This document shows, piece after piece, positions 34,018 through 44,685 of a stretch of DNA of 64,000 nucleotides. Within the stretch, counting starts at the first letter, position 1. Each line of letters begins with the position of its first letter. The stretch comes from RYN-230 sp963770535 (GTDB taxonomy: Bacteria > Actinomycetota > Actinomycetes > Streptosporangiales > Streptosporangiaceae), in NCBI GenBank assembly GCA_963770535.1, contig CAVYPZ010000003.1, positions 1,798,001 through 1,862,000 on the forward strand, read 5' to 3'. The position numbers and the translations under genes are program-made. Under the pieces are notes generated by a model, which saw nothing but the letters and a program-made list of their open reading frames with translations, did no database searches and was not told the origin of the DNA.

Positions 34018-35505
34018 ATGACGAGCAGCACAGAGGCCAGCCCGACCCCCAAGGTGGCGGTCAACGACATCGGGTCGCAGGAGGCCTTCCTCGCCGCGAT
34101 CGACGAGACCATCAAGTATTTCAATGACGGTGACATTGTCGAAGGCACCGTCGTCAAGGTTGACCGAGACGAGGTCTTGCTCGACATCGGCTACAAGACG
34201 GAGGGGGTCATCCCCTCCCGCGAGCTGTCGATCAAGCACGATGTGGACCCGCACGACGTGGTCAAGGTCAGCGACCACATCGAGGCCCTTGTCCTGCAGA
34301 AGGAGGACAAGGAAGGCCGTCTCATCCTGTCCAAGAAGCGCGCTCAGTACGAGCGGGCCTGGGGCACGATCGAGAAGATCAAGGATGATGACGGGGTGGT
34401 CACCGGCACCGTCATCGAGGTGGTCAAGGGCGGCCTGATCCTGGACATCGGCCTGCGCGGGTTCCTGCCCGCGTCCCTGGTCGAGATGCGCCGGGTCCGC
34501 GACCTGCAGCCCTACGTGGGCCGGGAGATCGAAGCCAAGATCATCGAGCTGGACAAGAACCGCAACAACGTGGTGCTGTCCCGCCGGGCATGGCTGGAGC
34601 AGACCCAGTCCGAGGTGCGCCAGAACTTCCTGAACACCCTGCAGCGGGGCCAGATCCGCAAGGGCGTGGTGTCCTCCATCGTCAACTTCGGCGCGTTCGT
34701 CGATCTTGGTGGCGTGGACGGCCTGGTGCACGTGTCCGAGCTGTCCTGGAAGCACATCGACCACCCGGGTGAGGTGGTCGAGGTCGGCCAGGAGGTCACG
34801 GTCGAGGTGCTGGACGTGGACATGGACCGGGAGCGCGTCTCCCTGTCGCTGAAGTCCACCCAGGAAGACCCGTGGCAGCAGTTCGCCCGGACCCACCAGA
34901 TCGGCCAGGTCGTGCCGGGCCGGGTCACCAAGCTCGTCCCGTTCGGCGCGTTCGTGCGCGTCGAGGAGGGCATCGAGGGCCTGGTGCACATCTCCGAGCT
35001 GGCGGACCGGCACGTCGAGATCCCCGAGCAGGTCGTGCAGGTCGGCGACGAGATCTTCGTCAAGATCATCGACATCGACCTGGACCGGCGGCGGATCAGC
35101 CTGTCGCTCAAGCAGGCCAACGAGGGCACGATTGGCGAGGCCGTCGGCGACGACTTCGACCCGACCCTGTACGGCATGCCCGCTACCTACGACGACCAGG
35201 GTAACTACGTCTACCCCGACGGCTTCGACGCCGAGACCGGCGAGTGGCTCGAGGGTTACGACACCCAGCGCGAGGAGTGGGAACGGCAGTACGCGCAGGC
35301 CCGGTCCCGCTTCGAGGCGCACCGCCGCCAGGTCGCCGAGGCCCGCAGCAAGGCCGAAAGCGGTGACGGCGAGGAGCCCGACACGGCCAGCAGTGGCACG
35401 CACACGTCGGGCACCCCTGACCGCGGCGCCCCCGCTGGCGGGGCCCTGGCCTCGGACGAGGCGCTGGCCGCGCTGCGTGACAAGCTGTCCGGAGGCCAGA
35501 GCTAA
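34018..35505 (+). CDS. rpsA: 30S ribosomal protein S1
   Basis: The 495-residue protein has four S1 RNA-binding domains at about residues 37-105, 122-187, 208-276 and 293-362. Each has the typical G-x-V...G-A-F-V-D pattern (for example FGAFVDLGGVDGLVHVSELSW and FGAFVRVEEGIEGLVHISEL). Four domains plus an acidic C-terminal tail is the actinobacterial form, against six in E. coli. It helps the ribosome bind structured mRNA; leaderless mRNAs do not need it. ATG 34018 matches the usual start MTSSTEA. coaE follows after a 78-bp gap holding a long hairpin. Confidence 0.95.
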   Translation: MTSSTEASPTPKVAVNDIGSQEAFLAAIDETIKYFNDGDIVEGTVVKVDRDEVLLDIGYKTEGVIPSRELSIKHDVDPHDVVKVSDHIEALVLQKEDKEGRLILSKKRAQYERAWGTIEKIKDDDGVVTGTVIEVVKGGLILDIGLRGFLPASLVEMRRVRDLQPYVGREIEAKIIELDKNRNNVVLSRRAWLEQTQSEVRQNFLNTLQRGQIRKGVVSSIVNFGAFVDLGGVDGLVHVSELSWKHIDHPGEVVEVGQEVTVEVLDVDMDRERVSLSLKSTQEDPWQQFARTHQIGQVVPGRVTKLVPFGAFVRVEEGIEGLVHISELADRHVEIPEQVVQVGDEIFVKIIDIDLDRRRISLSLKQANEGTIGEAVGDDFDPTLYGMPATYDDQGNYVYPDGFDAETGEWLEGYDTQREEWERQYAQARSRFEAHRRQVAEARSKAESGDGEEPDTASSGTHTSGTPDRGAPAGGALASDEALAALRDKLSGGQS

Positions 35506-35521
35506 CCAGCTGATCCCGGCA

Positions 35522-35584
35522 CCGATCCATGATCGCCCCTGGTTCCCGGAGGCCACGGCCGCGGGCCGGGCGGTCATGGATCGG
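35522..35584. repeat. 17-bp hairpin ending at the coaE start codon
   Basis: CCGATCCATGATCGCCC (35522-35538) pairs with GGGCGGTCATGGATCGG (35568-35584), all base pairs except one G-U wobble, around a 29-base loop. The last G is the first base of the GTG start of coaE. The stem could end rpsA transcription or block the start of coaE translation. Its ATGATC core resembles the palindromes at 2186 and 23675. Confidence 0.8.
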
Positions 35585-36204
35585 TGAGCAGCATGCTTAA
35601 AGTGGGCCTGACCGGGGGCATCGGCACCGGGAAGAGCGAGGTTTCCCGCCGGCTGGCCGGCTACGGGGCGCTGATCATCGACGCCGACCTCGTGGCCCGG
35701 GAAGTGGTCGAGCCGGGCACCCCCGGGCTGGCCCAGGTGGTCGGCGTATTCGGCACGGGCGTCCTGGCCGGGGACGGCACCCTGGACCGCCAGCGGCTCG
35801 GCGAGATCGTCTTCCATGACGCCGGCCTGCGGGCCAAGCTGAACGCGATCGTCCATCCGCTGGTCGGTGACCGGATCCGCGAACTGGAGCAGGGCGCCGG
35901 CCCCGGCGCCGTCCTGGTGGAGGCCATCCCCCTCATCGCCGAGAACCACCTGGCCGGCGTGTTCGACATCGTCGTCGTGGTGGACGTGCCGCCCCGGATC
36001 CAGGAGGACCGGCTGGTCCGCGACCGCGGCATGACCCGTGAGCAGGTCGCGGCGCGGGTCGAGGCCCAGGCCAGCCGGGAGGACCGGCTCGCCATCGCGG
36101 ACATCGTGCTGGACAACTCCGGGTCGCTGGCCGAACTGGACCGCGAGGTCGGGGACCTGTGGACCGAACTCTGCCGCCGGGCGAACGCCGCGCAGGACTC
36201 CTGA
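35584..36204 (+). CDS. coaE: Dephospho-CoA kinase
   Basis: The 206-residue enzyme phosphorylates dephospho-CoA in the last step of CoA synthesis. It has the P-loop VGLTGGIGTGKSEVSRRL, DADLVAREVVEPGTPG, the CoA-site VLVEAIPLIAEN, and the lid motif RDRGMTREQVAARVEAQASRE. Length and motifs are complete. GTG 35584 and ATG 35593 are both possible starts; the conserved core begins at LKVGLTGG. Neighbours rpsA and uvrB match actinobacterial synteny. Confidence 0.94.
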   Translation: MSSMLKVGLTGGIGTGKSEVSRRLAGYGALIIDADLVAREVVEPGTPGLAQVVGVFGTGVLAGDGTLDRQRLGEIVFHDAGLRAKLNAIVHPLVGDRIRELEQGAGPGAVLVEAIPLIAENHLAGVFDIVVVVDVPPRIQEDRLVRDRGMTREQVAARVEAQASREDRLAIADIVLDNSGSLAELDREVGDLWTELCRRANAAQDS

Positions 36205-36293
36205 CCGCCCCCGTTTCTGTCCGACCCTGGAAATACAGTGGGCGCTGAGGGAGTTTAGCCACCGTGTTCTAGGCACGGGGAGGAGGCGGTACC

Positions 36294-38411
36294 GTGCGGC
36301 CAGTAAGTGACCTGCAGCGGCGGGTGGCGCCGTTCGAGGTGGTCACGGACATGGTCCCGTCCGGCGACCAGCCGAGGGCTATCGCCGAGATGGAACGCCG
36401 GGTGAACGGCGGCGAGCGGGACACCGTCCTGCTGGGCGCGACCGGAACCGGGAAGACCGCCACCGTGGCCTGGCTGGCTGAGCGGGTGCAGCGGCCCGTC
36501 CTGGTCATGCTGCCGAACAAGACGCTCGCCGCCCAGTTCGCGAACGAGCTGCGCGAGATGCTCCCGCACAATGCGGTCGAGTACTTCGTCTCGTACTACG
36601 ACTACTACCAGCCCGAGGCGTACATCCCGCAGACCGACACCTACATCGAGAAAGACTCCTCGATCAACGATGAGGTGGAGCGGCTGCGGCACTCGGCGAC
36701 CAACTCGCTGCTCACCCGCCGGGACACGATCGTGGTCGCCTCGGTCTCCTGCATCTACGGGCTGGGCACACCGCAGGAGTACGTGGACCGGATGGTCCCG
36801 CTCCGGGTCGGTGCCACCATCGAGCGTGATGCCCTGCTCCGGCGGCTGGTCGGGATGCAGTACGCGCGTAACGACCTGGCCTTCACCCGGGGCACGTTCC
36901 GGGTCCGCGGCGACACCATCGAGATCATCCCGGTCTACGAGGAACTTGCCATCCGGATCGAGATGTTCGGCGACGAGATCGAGCGGCTGATGACGCTGCA
37001 CCCGCTGACCGGGGAGGTGGTAAGCGAGGACGAGGAGCTGTACATCTTCCCCGCCTCGCACTACGTCGCGGGCCCCCAGCGGATGGAACGGGCCATCGCG
37101 GGCATCGAGGCCGAGCTGGAAGAGCGGCTGGCGGAGCTCGAAAAGGCGGGCAAGCTGCTGGAGGCCCAGCGGCTGCGGATGCGCACCACCTACGACATCG
37201 AGATGCTCCGCCAGGTGGGCAGCTGCTCAGGCATCGAGAACTACTCACGGCACATCGACGGCCGCGAGGCCGGCAGCCCGCCGAACACCCTCCTCGACTA
37301 TTTCCCGGAGGACTTCCTCCTGGTCATCGACGAGTCGCACAACACTGTCCCGCAGATCGGGGCGATGTACGAGGGCGACGTCTCACGCAAGCGGGCCCTG
37401 GTCGAGCATGGGTTCCGGCTGCCCAGCGCGATCGACAACCGGCCCCTCACCTGGGACGAGTTCACCGAGCGGATCGGCCAGACCGTGTACCTGTCCGCCA
37501 CACCCGGTCCGTACGAGCTGCAGCGGGTTGGCGGTGACGTGGTCGAGCAGGTGATCCGGCCCACCGGGCTGATCGACCCGCAGGTCATCGTCAAGCCGAC
37601 CAAGGGCCAGATCGACGACCTGGTAGACGAGATCAGGACACGGGCCGAGCGGTCAGAGCGGGTGCTGGTCACCACGCTGACCAAGAAGATGGCCGAGGAC
37701 CTGACCGACTACCTCCTGGAACTCGGCATCCGGGCCCGCTACCTGCACAGCGAGGTGGACACGCTGCGCCGGGTGGAGCTGCTCCGTGAGCTGCGCGTCG
37801 GCGAGTACGACGTCCTGGTGGGGATCAACCTGCTCCGCGAGGGACTGGACCTGCCCGAGGTCTCGCTGGTGTCCATCCTGGACGCCGACAAGGAGGGTTT
37901 CCTCCGTTCCGGCACCTCGCTGATCCAGACCATCGGCCGGGCCGCGCGGAACGTCTCCGGCCAGGTCCATATGTACGCCGACTCGGTCACCCCGTCCATG
38001 CAGCGGGCGATCGACGAGACCGACCGCCGGCGGGCGAAGCAGGTCGCCTACAACACCGAGCACGGCATCGACCCCACGCCGCTGCGCAAGCGGATCGCCG
38101 ACATCCTCGACCAGCTGGTCCGGGAGGACGCCGACACCGAGAAACTGATCGGCGGCAGCGGGCGCCAGCAGAGCAGGGGCAAGACCCCGGTGCCGGGACT
38201 GTCCTCGCGGGTGCGGGCCTCGGCCAGCGGTGCGGGCGAGAGCGAGGGTGGCGGTGCCGCGCGGGGTGACCTGATCGCGCTGATCTCCCAGCTGACCGAG
38301 CAGATGCACACGGCCGCGGCCGAGCTCCAGTTCGAGGTGGCGGCCCGGATCCGCGACGAGATCAGGGAACTGAAGCACGAGCTGCGGGGCATGCAGGCAG
38401 CCGGCGTCTGA
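36294..38411 (+). CDS. uvrB: Excinuclease ABC subunit B
   Basis: The 705-residue helicase-like damage-verification protein of nucleotide excision repair has Walker A LGATGTGKTATVAWL. It also has the beta-hairpin SYYDYYQPEAYIPQTDTY, Walker B VIDESH, helicase motifs VLVTTLTKKMAEDLTDYL and TIGRAARN, and a C-terminal UVR domain (LISQLTEQMHTAAAELQFEVAARIRDEI, cited here in part) that contacts UvrC. GGGGAGGAGG precedes GTG 36294. It is full length. The linker before the UVR domain is Ser/Gly-rich. Confidence 0.96.
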   Translation: MRPVSDLQRRVAPFEVVTDMVPSGDQPRAIAEMERRVNGGERDTVLLGATGTGKTATVAWLAERVQRPVLVMLPNKTLAAQFANELREMLPHNAVEYFVSYYDYYQPEAYIPQTDTYIEKDSSINDEVERLRHSATNSLLTRRDTIVVASVSCIYGLGTPQEYVDRMVPLRVGATIERDALLRRLVGMQYARNDLAFTRGTFRVRGDTIEIIPVYEELAIRIEMFGDEIERLMTLHPLTGEVVSEDEELYIFPASHYVAGPQRMERAIAGIEAELEERLAELEKAGKLLEAQRLRMRTTYDIEMLRQVGSCSGIENYSRHIDGREAGSPPNTLLDYFPEDFLLVIDESHNTVPQIGAMYEGDVSRKRALVEHGFRLPSAIDNRPLTWDEFTERIGQTVYLSATPGPYELQRVGGDVVEQVIRPTGLIDPQVIVKPTKGQIDDLVDEIRTRAERSERVLVTTLTKKMAEDLTDYLLELGIRARYLHSEVDTLRRVELLRELRVGEYDVLVGINLLREGLDLPEVSLVSILDADKEGFLRSGTSLIQTIGRAARNVSGQVHMYADSVTPSMQRAIDETDRRRAKQVAYNTEHGIDPTPLRKRIADILDQLVREDADTEKLIGGSGRQQSRGKTPVPGLSSRVRASASGAGESEGGGAARGDLIALISQLTEQMHTAAAELQFEVAARIRDEIRELKHELRGMQAAGV

Positions 38412-38582
38412 ACTGGCCCCGTTCGTGCTGGTCAGGACGCATATGTGGCGGCCGGGGCGGTCCCGCCCCGGCCCGCTGCGGGCGGCACGGGGCGGTGGCG
38501 GCCGCTGCCATGCCACTGATCGTGGCGAGTTCTCACCGAGCGGAACCACTGGCGCTTCTCACGCGTCCAAGGGTGTGTAGTT

Positions 38583-38621
38583 CAGGGCACTGAGCGGTCC
38601 AGGCCGCCGCTCAGTGCCCTG
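38583..38621 (+). terminator. Long hairpin between uvrB and a lipoprotein gene
   Basis: CAGGGCACTGAGCGG (38583-38597) is the exact reverse complement of 38607-38621, with a 9-base loop. Outer GTGTGT and ACACAC can pair beyond a small internal loop. GATTTT follows, so it probably terminates uvrB transcription. It lies 41 bp before the next start codon and could also affect that gene. Confidence 0.7.
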
Positions 38622-38661
38622 GACACACTGATTTTCGCGGCTGGCGGGAACGGAGAACACC

Positions 38662-39300
38662 ATGGGCGTGCCGGGAAGGCGATCCCGCGGTCTTGGCCGC
38701 CCTGGCCTGCCGCTGCTGGCCGCCGCCGGCTCCGCCGTGCTGGTCGCGGCCTGCGGGAGCCAGGCCGCGACCACGTCCGGCGCGACCCAGCCGGCCAGTA
38801 CCGCCAGCCCGGCCGGCGGCACCGGCACTCCCGGCCCGGGAAGCAGCGGCCCGGCGGCCGGCGCCGCGCTGTGCTCCAGCCGGGCCGCGGTGACCCGGCT
38901 GGCCGTCAGCCGGGTCAGCGCCCTGCCGCAGAACCACCTGCATTTCGTGTTCCCGGCCGCGATCACGGTGTCCAGCCCCGGGCAGGCGCGCGCGGTGGCC
39001 GGGGCGGTCTGCGGGCTGCCCCCCATGCCGCGGGTCATCATCAACTGCCCTGCCGACCTGGGCGTCAGCTACCGGCTCAGCTTCGCCGCGGGCTCCACCA
39101 CCTTCCCCGTGGTCACCGCCTCCGCCGGGGGCTGCGCGGGTGTGGCCGGGGCCGGCCCGGTGCGCTCGGCCGGCCGCTCACCCGGATTCTGGGCCGTCCT
39201 GGCCCGCGCCATGGGCATCAGCGGCGGCTCGGCGCTGCGGGGCACGGACCCGGTCACGCCGCACACGAACCCCATGCGGCCTGGCCCCACCGCCGGGTAG
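38662..39300 (+). CDS. Putative secreted lipoprotein of unknown function
   Basis: The 212-residue protein has a twin-arginine-like basic start (RRSRGLGRPGLP), a hydrophobic stretch and a lipobox LVAACGS, predicting lipid attachment at Cys31. A Ser/Thr/Pro/Gly linker follows (residues 33-68). The folded part includes LCSSRAAVTRLAVSRV, VCGLPPMPRVIINCPAD and SAGGCAGVAG, with several cysteines that may form disulfides. I do not recognise a family. It lies alone between uvrB and a HAD hydrolase gene. Confidence 0.72.
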   Translation: MGVPGRRSRGLGRPGLPLLAAAGSAVLVAACGSQAATTSGATQPASTASPAGGTGTPGPGSSGPAAGAALCSSRAAVTRLAVSRVSALPQNHLHFVFPAAITVSSPGQARAVAGAVCGLPPMPRVIINCPADLGVSYRLSFAAGSTTFPVVTASAGGCAGVAGAGPVRSAGRSPGFWAVLARAMGISGGSALRGTDPVTPHTNPMRPGPTAG

Positions 39301-39372
39301 GCGGCGGCCTCGCGGACGGCCCATCCCGCGCTGGTAGGTTCACAGAGCCTGACACCAGCCGGAAGGGCGAGC

Positions 39373-39981
39373 ATGATCTGGGTGCTATTCGACTATGGCG
39401 GCGTGATCTGCGAGCCGCAGCCTGAGGCGGACCGGGCGAGACTGGCCCGCGCCTCAGGCGGCCCGGTGGCGGACTTCGAGGCCGCCTACTGGCGGTACCG
39501 GCTGGACTACGACCGGGCCGAGCTGGACGCCACCGCCTACTGGCAGCGCGTCGCCGCGGACCTGGGCCGCTCCTACACCGATGCCGAGATCGCCGGGCTC
39601 AGGAGGCTGGATACCGCATCCTGGCTGACCCTGCAGCCTGGCACCGCGGACCTGATCACCGGGCTGGCCGCGGCGGGCCATCGGCTCGCCGTGCTGTCCA
39701 ACGCGCCGCCCGACGTGGCCGAGGCCGTCCAGCGGCTGCCGCTGGCCCGCCACTTCGAGCATCTGGTGTTCAGCTGCGCGCTCAAGTCCGCCAAGCCCGA
39801 TCCGGGGTGCTTCCGGGCCACGCTCGCGCTGCTGGGGGCCGATCCCGGGGACGTCATCTTCCTGGACGACCGGCCCGGCAACGTGTCCGGGGCCGCCGCC
39901 CTGGGCATCAGGAGCCTGCAGTTCACCGGCGCCCCCGCCGCCCGCGCCGGCCTGGCCCGGTACGGCATCGAGCCCGCGTAG
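39373..39981 (+). CDS. HAD-superfamily hydrolase (subfamily IA)
   Basis: The 202-residue protein starts MIWVLFDYGGVICEP, a HAD motif I in which the second aspartate position is glycine (DYGGV), as in many epoxide-hydrolase-like HAD proteins. Motif II is AVLSNAPPD, motif III includes KSAKPDPGCF, and motif IV is VIFLDDRPGNV. It likely hydrolyses a small phosphorylated or halogenated metabolite, not identifiable here. GGAAGGG precedes ATG 39373. Confidence 0.85.
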   Translation: MIWVLFDYGGVICEPQPEADRARLARASGGPVADFEAAYWRYRLDYDRAELDATAYWQRVAADLGRSYTDAEIAGLRRLDTASWLTLQPGTADLITGLAAAGHRLAVLSNAPPDVAEAVQRLPLARHFEHLVFSCALKSAKPDPGCFRATLALLGADPGDVIFLDDRPGNVSGAAALGIRSLQFTGAPAARAGLARYGIEPA

Positions 39982-39984
39982 TGT
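39979..39984 (+). promoter_or_regulatory. TAGTGT -10-like hexamer, possible leaderless start of the DMT permease gene
   Basis: TAGTGT ends 7 nt before the GTG at 39992, overlaps the stop codon of the HAD gene, and no ribosome binding site is present. This fits a leaderless transcript starting at the GTG. Confidence 0.4.
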
Positions 39985-39991
39985 CGTAGAC

Positions 39992-40909
39992 GTGTTGGTC
40001 AGCCTGGCCGCCGCGATCGTGGCTGCACTGTGCTACGGGATCGCCGCGGTCATGCAGGCTGTCGCGGTGCGCGCGGCGAGCCGGCGGTCCCCGGGCGGCG
40101 GGGCGCCCGGGACCGCGCTCGGCAGCGTGGATCCCGGCCTGGTCGTCCGCATGCTGCGCCAGTGGCGGTTCGTGGCCAGCCTCGTGCTGGACCTGATCGG
40201 GTTCGTGGCCCAGCTGGTGGCGTTGCGGAGGCTGCCGCTGTTCGCCGTGCAGGCGATAGTCGCGGGCAACCTCGCCGTGATCGCGGTACTGGCGGCGTGG
40301 CTGATCGGCGCGGAACTGGCCTGGCGGGAGTGGCTGGCGGTGGCCGGGGTCGTGGTCGGCGTAGGCCTGCTGGGCGCCTCGGCCGGGGCGGAGGGGGCGG
40401 CCGCGGTCACCGGGACGTTCAGGCTGGCCCTCATCCTGGCCGTCGCGGGCGTGGCCGTGGCAGGCGTGCTGGCCTCCCGGCTGGGCCGCCCGGCCCGCAC
40501 GCCCGCGCTGGGGGCCGTGGCCGGGCTGGGCTACGGCGTGGTGGCCGTGGCCGCGCGGGTGCTGCCCGGGTACGCCCCGGGGGAGCTGCTCCGCGACCCG
40601 GCCGCGTATGCGGTCGTCGCCGGCGGCGTCGTGTCCTTCATGCTCTACGCCACCGCGCTGGACGGCGGCAGCGTCACCGTGGCCACCGCCGCGGTCGTCC
40701 TGGCCGAGACCGCACCGCCCGCGGTCATCGGCATCCTGTTCCTCGGTGACCGCACCAGGCCGGGACTGGCCGTGGTCGCGGCCGCCGGGTTCGTGCTGGC
40801 CGTGGCCAGCGCGGTGCTCCTGGCCCGGTTCGGGGAGGCTGGTGAGCGCTCCGGCGGCGGCCTGGCGCCGCGCGAGGACGGCGAGCCGAGCGCCTCGACG
40901 GTGTGCTGA
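39992..40909 (+). CDS. DMT-superfamily (EamA-like) membrane transporter
   Basis: The 305-residue protein has about nine to ten membrane segments: LVSLAAAIVAALCYGIAAVMQAVAV at the start, then further pairs such as AVQAIVAGNLAVIAVLAAWLI and LAVAGVVVGVGLLGASAG. The second half repeats the pattern, as in drug/metabolite transporters. The C-terminal 25 residues are soluble. Substrate is unknown. The GTG start appears leaderless and lies 10 bp after the HAD gene. Confidence 0.82.
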   Translation: MLVSLAAAIVAALCYGIAAVMQAVAVRAASRRSPGGGAPGTALGSVDPGLVVRMLRQWRFVASLVLDLIGFVAQLVALRRLPLFAVQAIVAGNLAVIAVLAAWLIGAELAWREWLAVAGVVVGVGLLGASAGAEGAAAVTGTFRLALILAVAGVAVAGVLASRLGRPARTPALGAVAGLGYGVVAVAARVLPGYAPGELLRDPAAYAVVAGGVVSFMLYATALDGGSVTVATAAVVLAETAPPAVIGILFLGDRTRPGLAVVAAAGFVLAVASAVLLARFGEAGERSGGGLAPREDGEPSASTVC

Positions 40910-41066
40910 GGGCGGGACTGATCTACGGTGGAGGTGTCCCACCGGAATTGGGGAGGCCGCGGGGGTCCCTTGCGTGTCCGGGCATCAGGCGGTATACGAG
41001 GGCTGATAAACTGATGGTCCGTGGACCGGCGGGATTCCCGCATACACCGACCACGGGAGCCTTCTG

Positions 41067-42770
<1,704 letters not shown>

Positions 42771-42789
42771 GCGGGCTGGCGGGGCGCCG

Positions 42790-43449
42790 GTGAGAGGGGC
42801 AGGGCCGGCAGGCGGGGCCCCCCGGGCGCCGGGCAGGCACGGCCCGGATCCCCTGCGCGACACGCCCGAAGCCTGGCCGGTGCTCTCGTCGGCGGTGGCG
42901 GCCCGCGGCCCGATCGTGACCCTCCGCACCGACCGGGTGCAGATGCCCGACGGCGAGGCCGCGGACCGGCAGGTCGTGGAGCATCCCGGGGCGGTGGCGA
43001 TCGTCGCCCTGGACGAGGCGGGCCGGGTCCTGATGATCCGCCAGTACCGGCATCCGGTCGCCCGCAGGCTCTGGGAGCTGCCCGCGGGCCTGCGTGACGT
43101 CAGCGGGGAGCCTCCGCTGGTCACCGCCGAGCGGGAACTGCTGGAAGAGACCGGATACCGGGCCGGGAACTGGCGGATACTGGTCGACTACTACTCGTCA
43201 CCGGGTATCAGTACCGAGTCCATCCGGGTGTTCCTGGCCCGTGACCTGACCGCGGTCCCGGCGGCGCAGCGGGACTTCGTACCCCGGCACGAGGAGACTC
43301 AGCTGCAGATCGGCTGGGTCGCCCTGGACGAGGCGCTGGCGGCGTTCATGGCAGGTGACCTGCACAATGGTGTTGCTGCGGTGGGTATCTTGTCCGCGTA
43401 TGCCGCGCGAGCCAGCGGGTTCGCCGGCCTCCGGGCCGGTGACGGCTGA
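42790..43449 (+). CDS. NUDIX hydrolase, ADP-ribose pyrophosphatase type
   Basis: The 219-residue protein has a complete Nudix box, GLRDVSGEPPLVTAERELLEETGY, in its middle (GEPPLVTAERELLEETG being the diagnostic part), preceded by VLMIRQYRHPVARRLWELPAG. This arrangement is typical of ADP-ribose pyrophosphatases, which cleave ADP-ribose to AMP and ribose 5-phosphate. The first 35 residues are low in complexity, so the GTG at 42790 is a best guess. It lies between pyrG and ald, as in related genomes. Confidence 0.88.
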   Translation: MRGAGPAGGAPRAPGRHGPDPLRDTPEAWPVLSSAVAARGPIVTLRTDRVQMPDGEAADRQVVEHPGAVAIVALDEAGRVLMIRQYRHPVARRLWELPAGLRDVSGEPPLVTAERELLEETGYRAGNWRILVDYYSSPGISTESIRVFLARDLTAVPAAQRDFVPRHEETQLQIGWVALDEALAAFMAGDLHNGVAAVGILSAYAARASGFAGLRAGDG

Positions 43450-43561
43450 GTGGTACAGGCTGGCCAGCGGTAGCGAGTCCGCCAGGACACTGAGTGGGCC
43501 GGGCTTGGGACATCCGGCAATGGGGCCGGGTGCGGGAGTTACGGAGAGAGGGCTTGCAGCC

Positions 43562-44677
43562 ATGAGGGTAGGCATTCCCAAAGAGGTCAAGAACCATGAG
43601 TACCGGGTGGCGATCACACCGGCTGGTGTTCATGAGCTGACCCGCGGAGGCCACGAGGTATTCATCGAGCGTGAGGCCGGCACCGGGTCGTCCATCCCGG
43701 ACGAGGACTTCGTGGCCGCAGGCGCGGTGATCCTGCCCGGCGCCGACGACGTCTGGCAGACCGGGGACCTGATCCTCAAGGTCAAGGAGCCGGTGGCAGA
43801 GGAGTACCACCGGATGCGCAAGGGGCAGGTGCTGTTCACCTACCTCCACCTCGCCGCGTCACGGCCCTGCACCGACGCGCTGCTCGACTCGGGTATCACC
43901 GCCATCGCCTACGAGACCGTCCAGCTGCCGGACCGGTCCCTGCCGCTGCTGGCCCCCATGTCCGAGGTGGCGGGGCGGATGGCCCCCCAGGTCGGGGCGC
44001 ATCACCTGCAGCGCGACGGCGGCGGCCGGGGCGTGCTCATGGGCGGGGTGTCCGGTGTCTACGCGGCCAAGGTGGTCGTGCTCGGCGCGGGCGTCTCGGG
44101 CATGAACGCCGCGGCCATCGCCCTGGGCATGCAGGCCGAGGTCCTGCTGGTGGACAAGAACGTGGCCCGGCTCCGCTCGGCGGACGCGATCTACCAGGGG
44201 CACTGCCAGACCGTCGCGTCCAACGCCTACGAGATCGAGCGGGCAGTGATCGACGCCGACCTGGTCATCGGCGCGGTGCTGGTCCCGGGCGCGAAAGCAC
44301 CCGAGCTCGTCTCCGACGAGCTGGTGTCCCGGATGAAGCCCGGCTCGGTGCTGGTGGACATCGCCATCGATCAGGGCGGCTGTTTCGCGGGCTCGCGCCC
44401 GACCACGCACGCCGATCCGACCTACCGGGTTCACGACTCGCTCTACTACTGCGTGGCGAACATGCCCGGCGCCGTGCCGCACACCTCGACCTACGCGCTC
44501 ACCAATGTCACCCTCCCGTACGTGGTGGAACTGGCTAACCGGGGCTGGCGCGACGCGCTGCGCGCCGATCCCGCGCTGGCGCTCGGGCTGCACACGTATG
44601 AGGGCAGCCTGACGTGCGAGCCGGTCGCCGACGCGCACGGGCTCCCGTCGCTGTCGGCCAGCGAGGTCCTGGGCTGA
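43562..44677 (+). CDS. ald: Alanine dehydrogenase
   Basis: This 371-residue NAD-dependent enzyme interconverts alanine and pyruvate plus ammonia. It starts MRVGIPKEVKNHEYRVAITP with the substrate-binding Arg and Lys residues. It has YLHLAASRP with its catalytic His region, the NAD fold VVVLGAGVSGMNAA, and DIAIDQGGCFAGSRPTTH. GGAGAGAGGG lies upstream of ATG 43562. Full length and unbroken. Confidence 0.95.
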   Translation: MRVGIPKEVKNHEYRVAITPAGVHELTRGGHEVFIEREAGTGSSIPDEDFVAAGAVILPGADDVWQTGDLILKVKEPVAEEYHRMRKGQVLFTYLHLAASRPCTDALLDSGITAIAYETVQLPDRSLPLLAPMSEVAGRMAPQVGAHHLQRDGGGRGVLMGGVSGVYAAKVVVLGAGVSGMNAAAIALGMQAEVLLVDKNVARLRSADAIYQGHCQTVASNAYEIERAVIDADLVIGAVLVPGAKAPELVSDELVSRMKPGSVLVDIAIDQGGCFAGSRPTTHADPTYRVHDSLYYCVANMPGAVPHTSTYALTNVTLPYVVELANRGWRDALRADPALALGLHTYEGSLTCEPVADAHGLPSLSASEVLG

Positions 44678-44685
44678 CCACGGCC

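Noticed and set aside
33820..36276. A very long open frame on the minus strand opposite rpsA and coaE
   Set aside because: It lies antisense to two clear genes, is rich in Asp/His/Leu/Val typical of a mirrored GC-rich frame, and matches no family. Long shadow frames are expected at this GC content. Similar ones opposite gltB (19647-21329), polA (28723-30255) and cmk/der (51345-53534) were rejected for the same reason.
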